From positions 1-6,547 of the forward strand of contig JANYFI010000332.1 in NCBI GenBank assembly GCA_025362765.1: a stretch of 6,547 nt of DNA. The letters run 5' to 3'. Below the pieces are notes generated by a model that had not been told where the DNA came from, did no database searches, and saw only the letters and a program-made list of their open reading frames with translations. The stretch's first letter is position 1. Every line of letters starts with the position of its first letter. The DNA comes from Ferruginibacter sp. (GTDB lineage: Bacteria; Bacteroidota; Bacteroidia; Chitinophagales; Chitinophagaceae). The translations under genes were made by a program, and so were the position numbers. Shown here piece after piece: positions 6,123 through 6,547 of this stretch.

Positions 6123-6547
6123 ATGTTTTCGAATAAAAATATTGGCATTTTACTAGGTTGTTTATTGATGTTTCCCGCAGTGATGAGGGCTCAAAATAAT
6201 AGTTCTCCTTATTCTGTATTGGGAATTGGAGATATTGAGAGCAGTTCTTTTAATAAGTACACTGGTATGGCCAATGCTGGTATTGCTTTGGGTGATGACA
6301 GGTATATTAACAATAGTAACGCTGCGTCACTTACGCAACTTCGGCAACATTTTTTTACATTTGAAACATCTATGCGCCTAAAACAGGTCATTTATTCCGG
6401 GGCAGGCGTTGTAGCACCAGATAATAAAAGCACTGACTTTGCTTTTCGCAGAGTAAACCTGGCAGCTAAACTCACCAAAAACTGGGGCAGCAGCTTGGGG
6501 TTAATGCCTTTTAGTACCGCAGCGTTTAATTTTTCATCCACTAAAAA
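6123..6547 (+). CDS. Outer-membrane beta-barrel protein, partial (right edge)
   Basis: An open frame of 141 codons runs off the right edge without a stop. The N-terminus MFSNKNIGILLGCLLMFPAV is a signal peptide, with likely cleavage near MRA-Q (after residue 23). The mature protein begins with NNSSPYSVLGIGD, then GMANAGIALGDDRYINNSNAASLTQL. These resemble the start of Bacteroidota FadL/OmpP1-like barrels, in which an SPYSxxGxGD motif and an aligned alternating-strand pattern are typical. Only the first strands are present, so the subfamily cannot be set. LLGC at 10-13 resembles a lipobox, but the hydrophobic stretch before it is too short. An in-frame ATG at 6093 would add ten residues and overlap the DUF4270-type gene by 17 bp. 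I prefer 6123 because it gives the better signal peptide. It is almost certainly cotranscribed with that gene. Confidence 0.75.
   Translation, partial: MFSNKNIGILLGCLLMFPAVMRAQNNSSPYSVLGIGDIESSSFNKYTGMANAGIALGDDRYINNSNAASLTQLRQHFFTFETSMRLKQVIYSGAGVVAPDNKSTDFAFRRVNLAAKLTKNWGSSLGLMPFSTAAFNFSSTK

Noticed and set aside
6209..6391. 60-codon minus-strand open frame
   Set aside because: It is antisense to the barrel protein, whose sense frame has a signal peptide and stays open to the edge.
1..6547. CRISPR array, insertion sequence, attachment site or integrase
   Set aside because: No regularly spaced short repeats, transposase-like frame or element-end inverted repeats were seen. The tRNA 3' end has no visible second copy in the window.

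Overview
The window looks like a chromosomal segment from a member of the Bacteroidota, most likely a Chitinophagaceae or Sphingobacteriales relative. The evidence is the AT-rich intergenic DNA, the absence of Shine-Dalgarno sequences before most starts, Bacteroidota-type promoter boxes (TAnnTTTG), the LytTR regulator plus PF06580-type sensor kinase pair, and lipoproteins that match the Bacteroidota families DUF4270 and DUF4907. The genus assignment is inference only.

Layout. Positions 1-250 hold a tRNA-Val(UAC) on the minus strand, with its own promoter and a hairpin terminator. Positions 250-2009 (minus) hold a two-gene signalling operon: a four-helix membrane histidine kinase followed, with a 4-bp ATGA overlap, by a LytTR response regulator. 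Across a 228-bp divergent spacer, positions 2238-2948 (plus) encode a second LytTR protein whose receiver domain has lost the acidic metal-binding pair. A perfect 15-bp-stem bidirectional terminator (3007-3045) separates it from a convergent minus-strand pair at 3078-4493: a six-bladed Kelch-repeat lipoprotein followed by a small DUF4907-type lipoprotein. A 266-bp divergent spacer then leads to a plus-strand pair: a DUF4270-type lipoprotein (4760-6109) and, 13 bp later, an outer-membrane protein that runs off the right edge (6123 to end).

How the parts may work together. Three secreted lipoproteins and one outer-membrane protein sit beside three signalling proteins (kinase, canonical LytTR regulator, non-canonical LytTR regulator). 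The two divergent spacers share an exact 12-mer, GGTAAAACGTAC. In the first spacer its GGTAAAA core is repeated 21 bp later, which is the two-helical-turn spacing expected for a LytTR dimer. The working hypothesis is a LytTR-controlled cell-surface module made of the Kelch, DUF4907, DUF4270 and barrel proteins. The individual domain calls are reasonably firm. The regulatory link is inference from short motifs.
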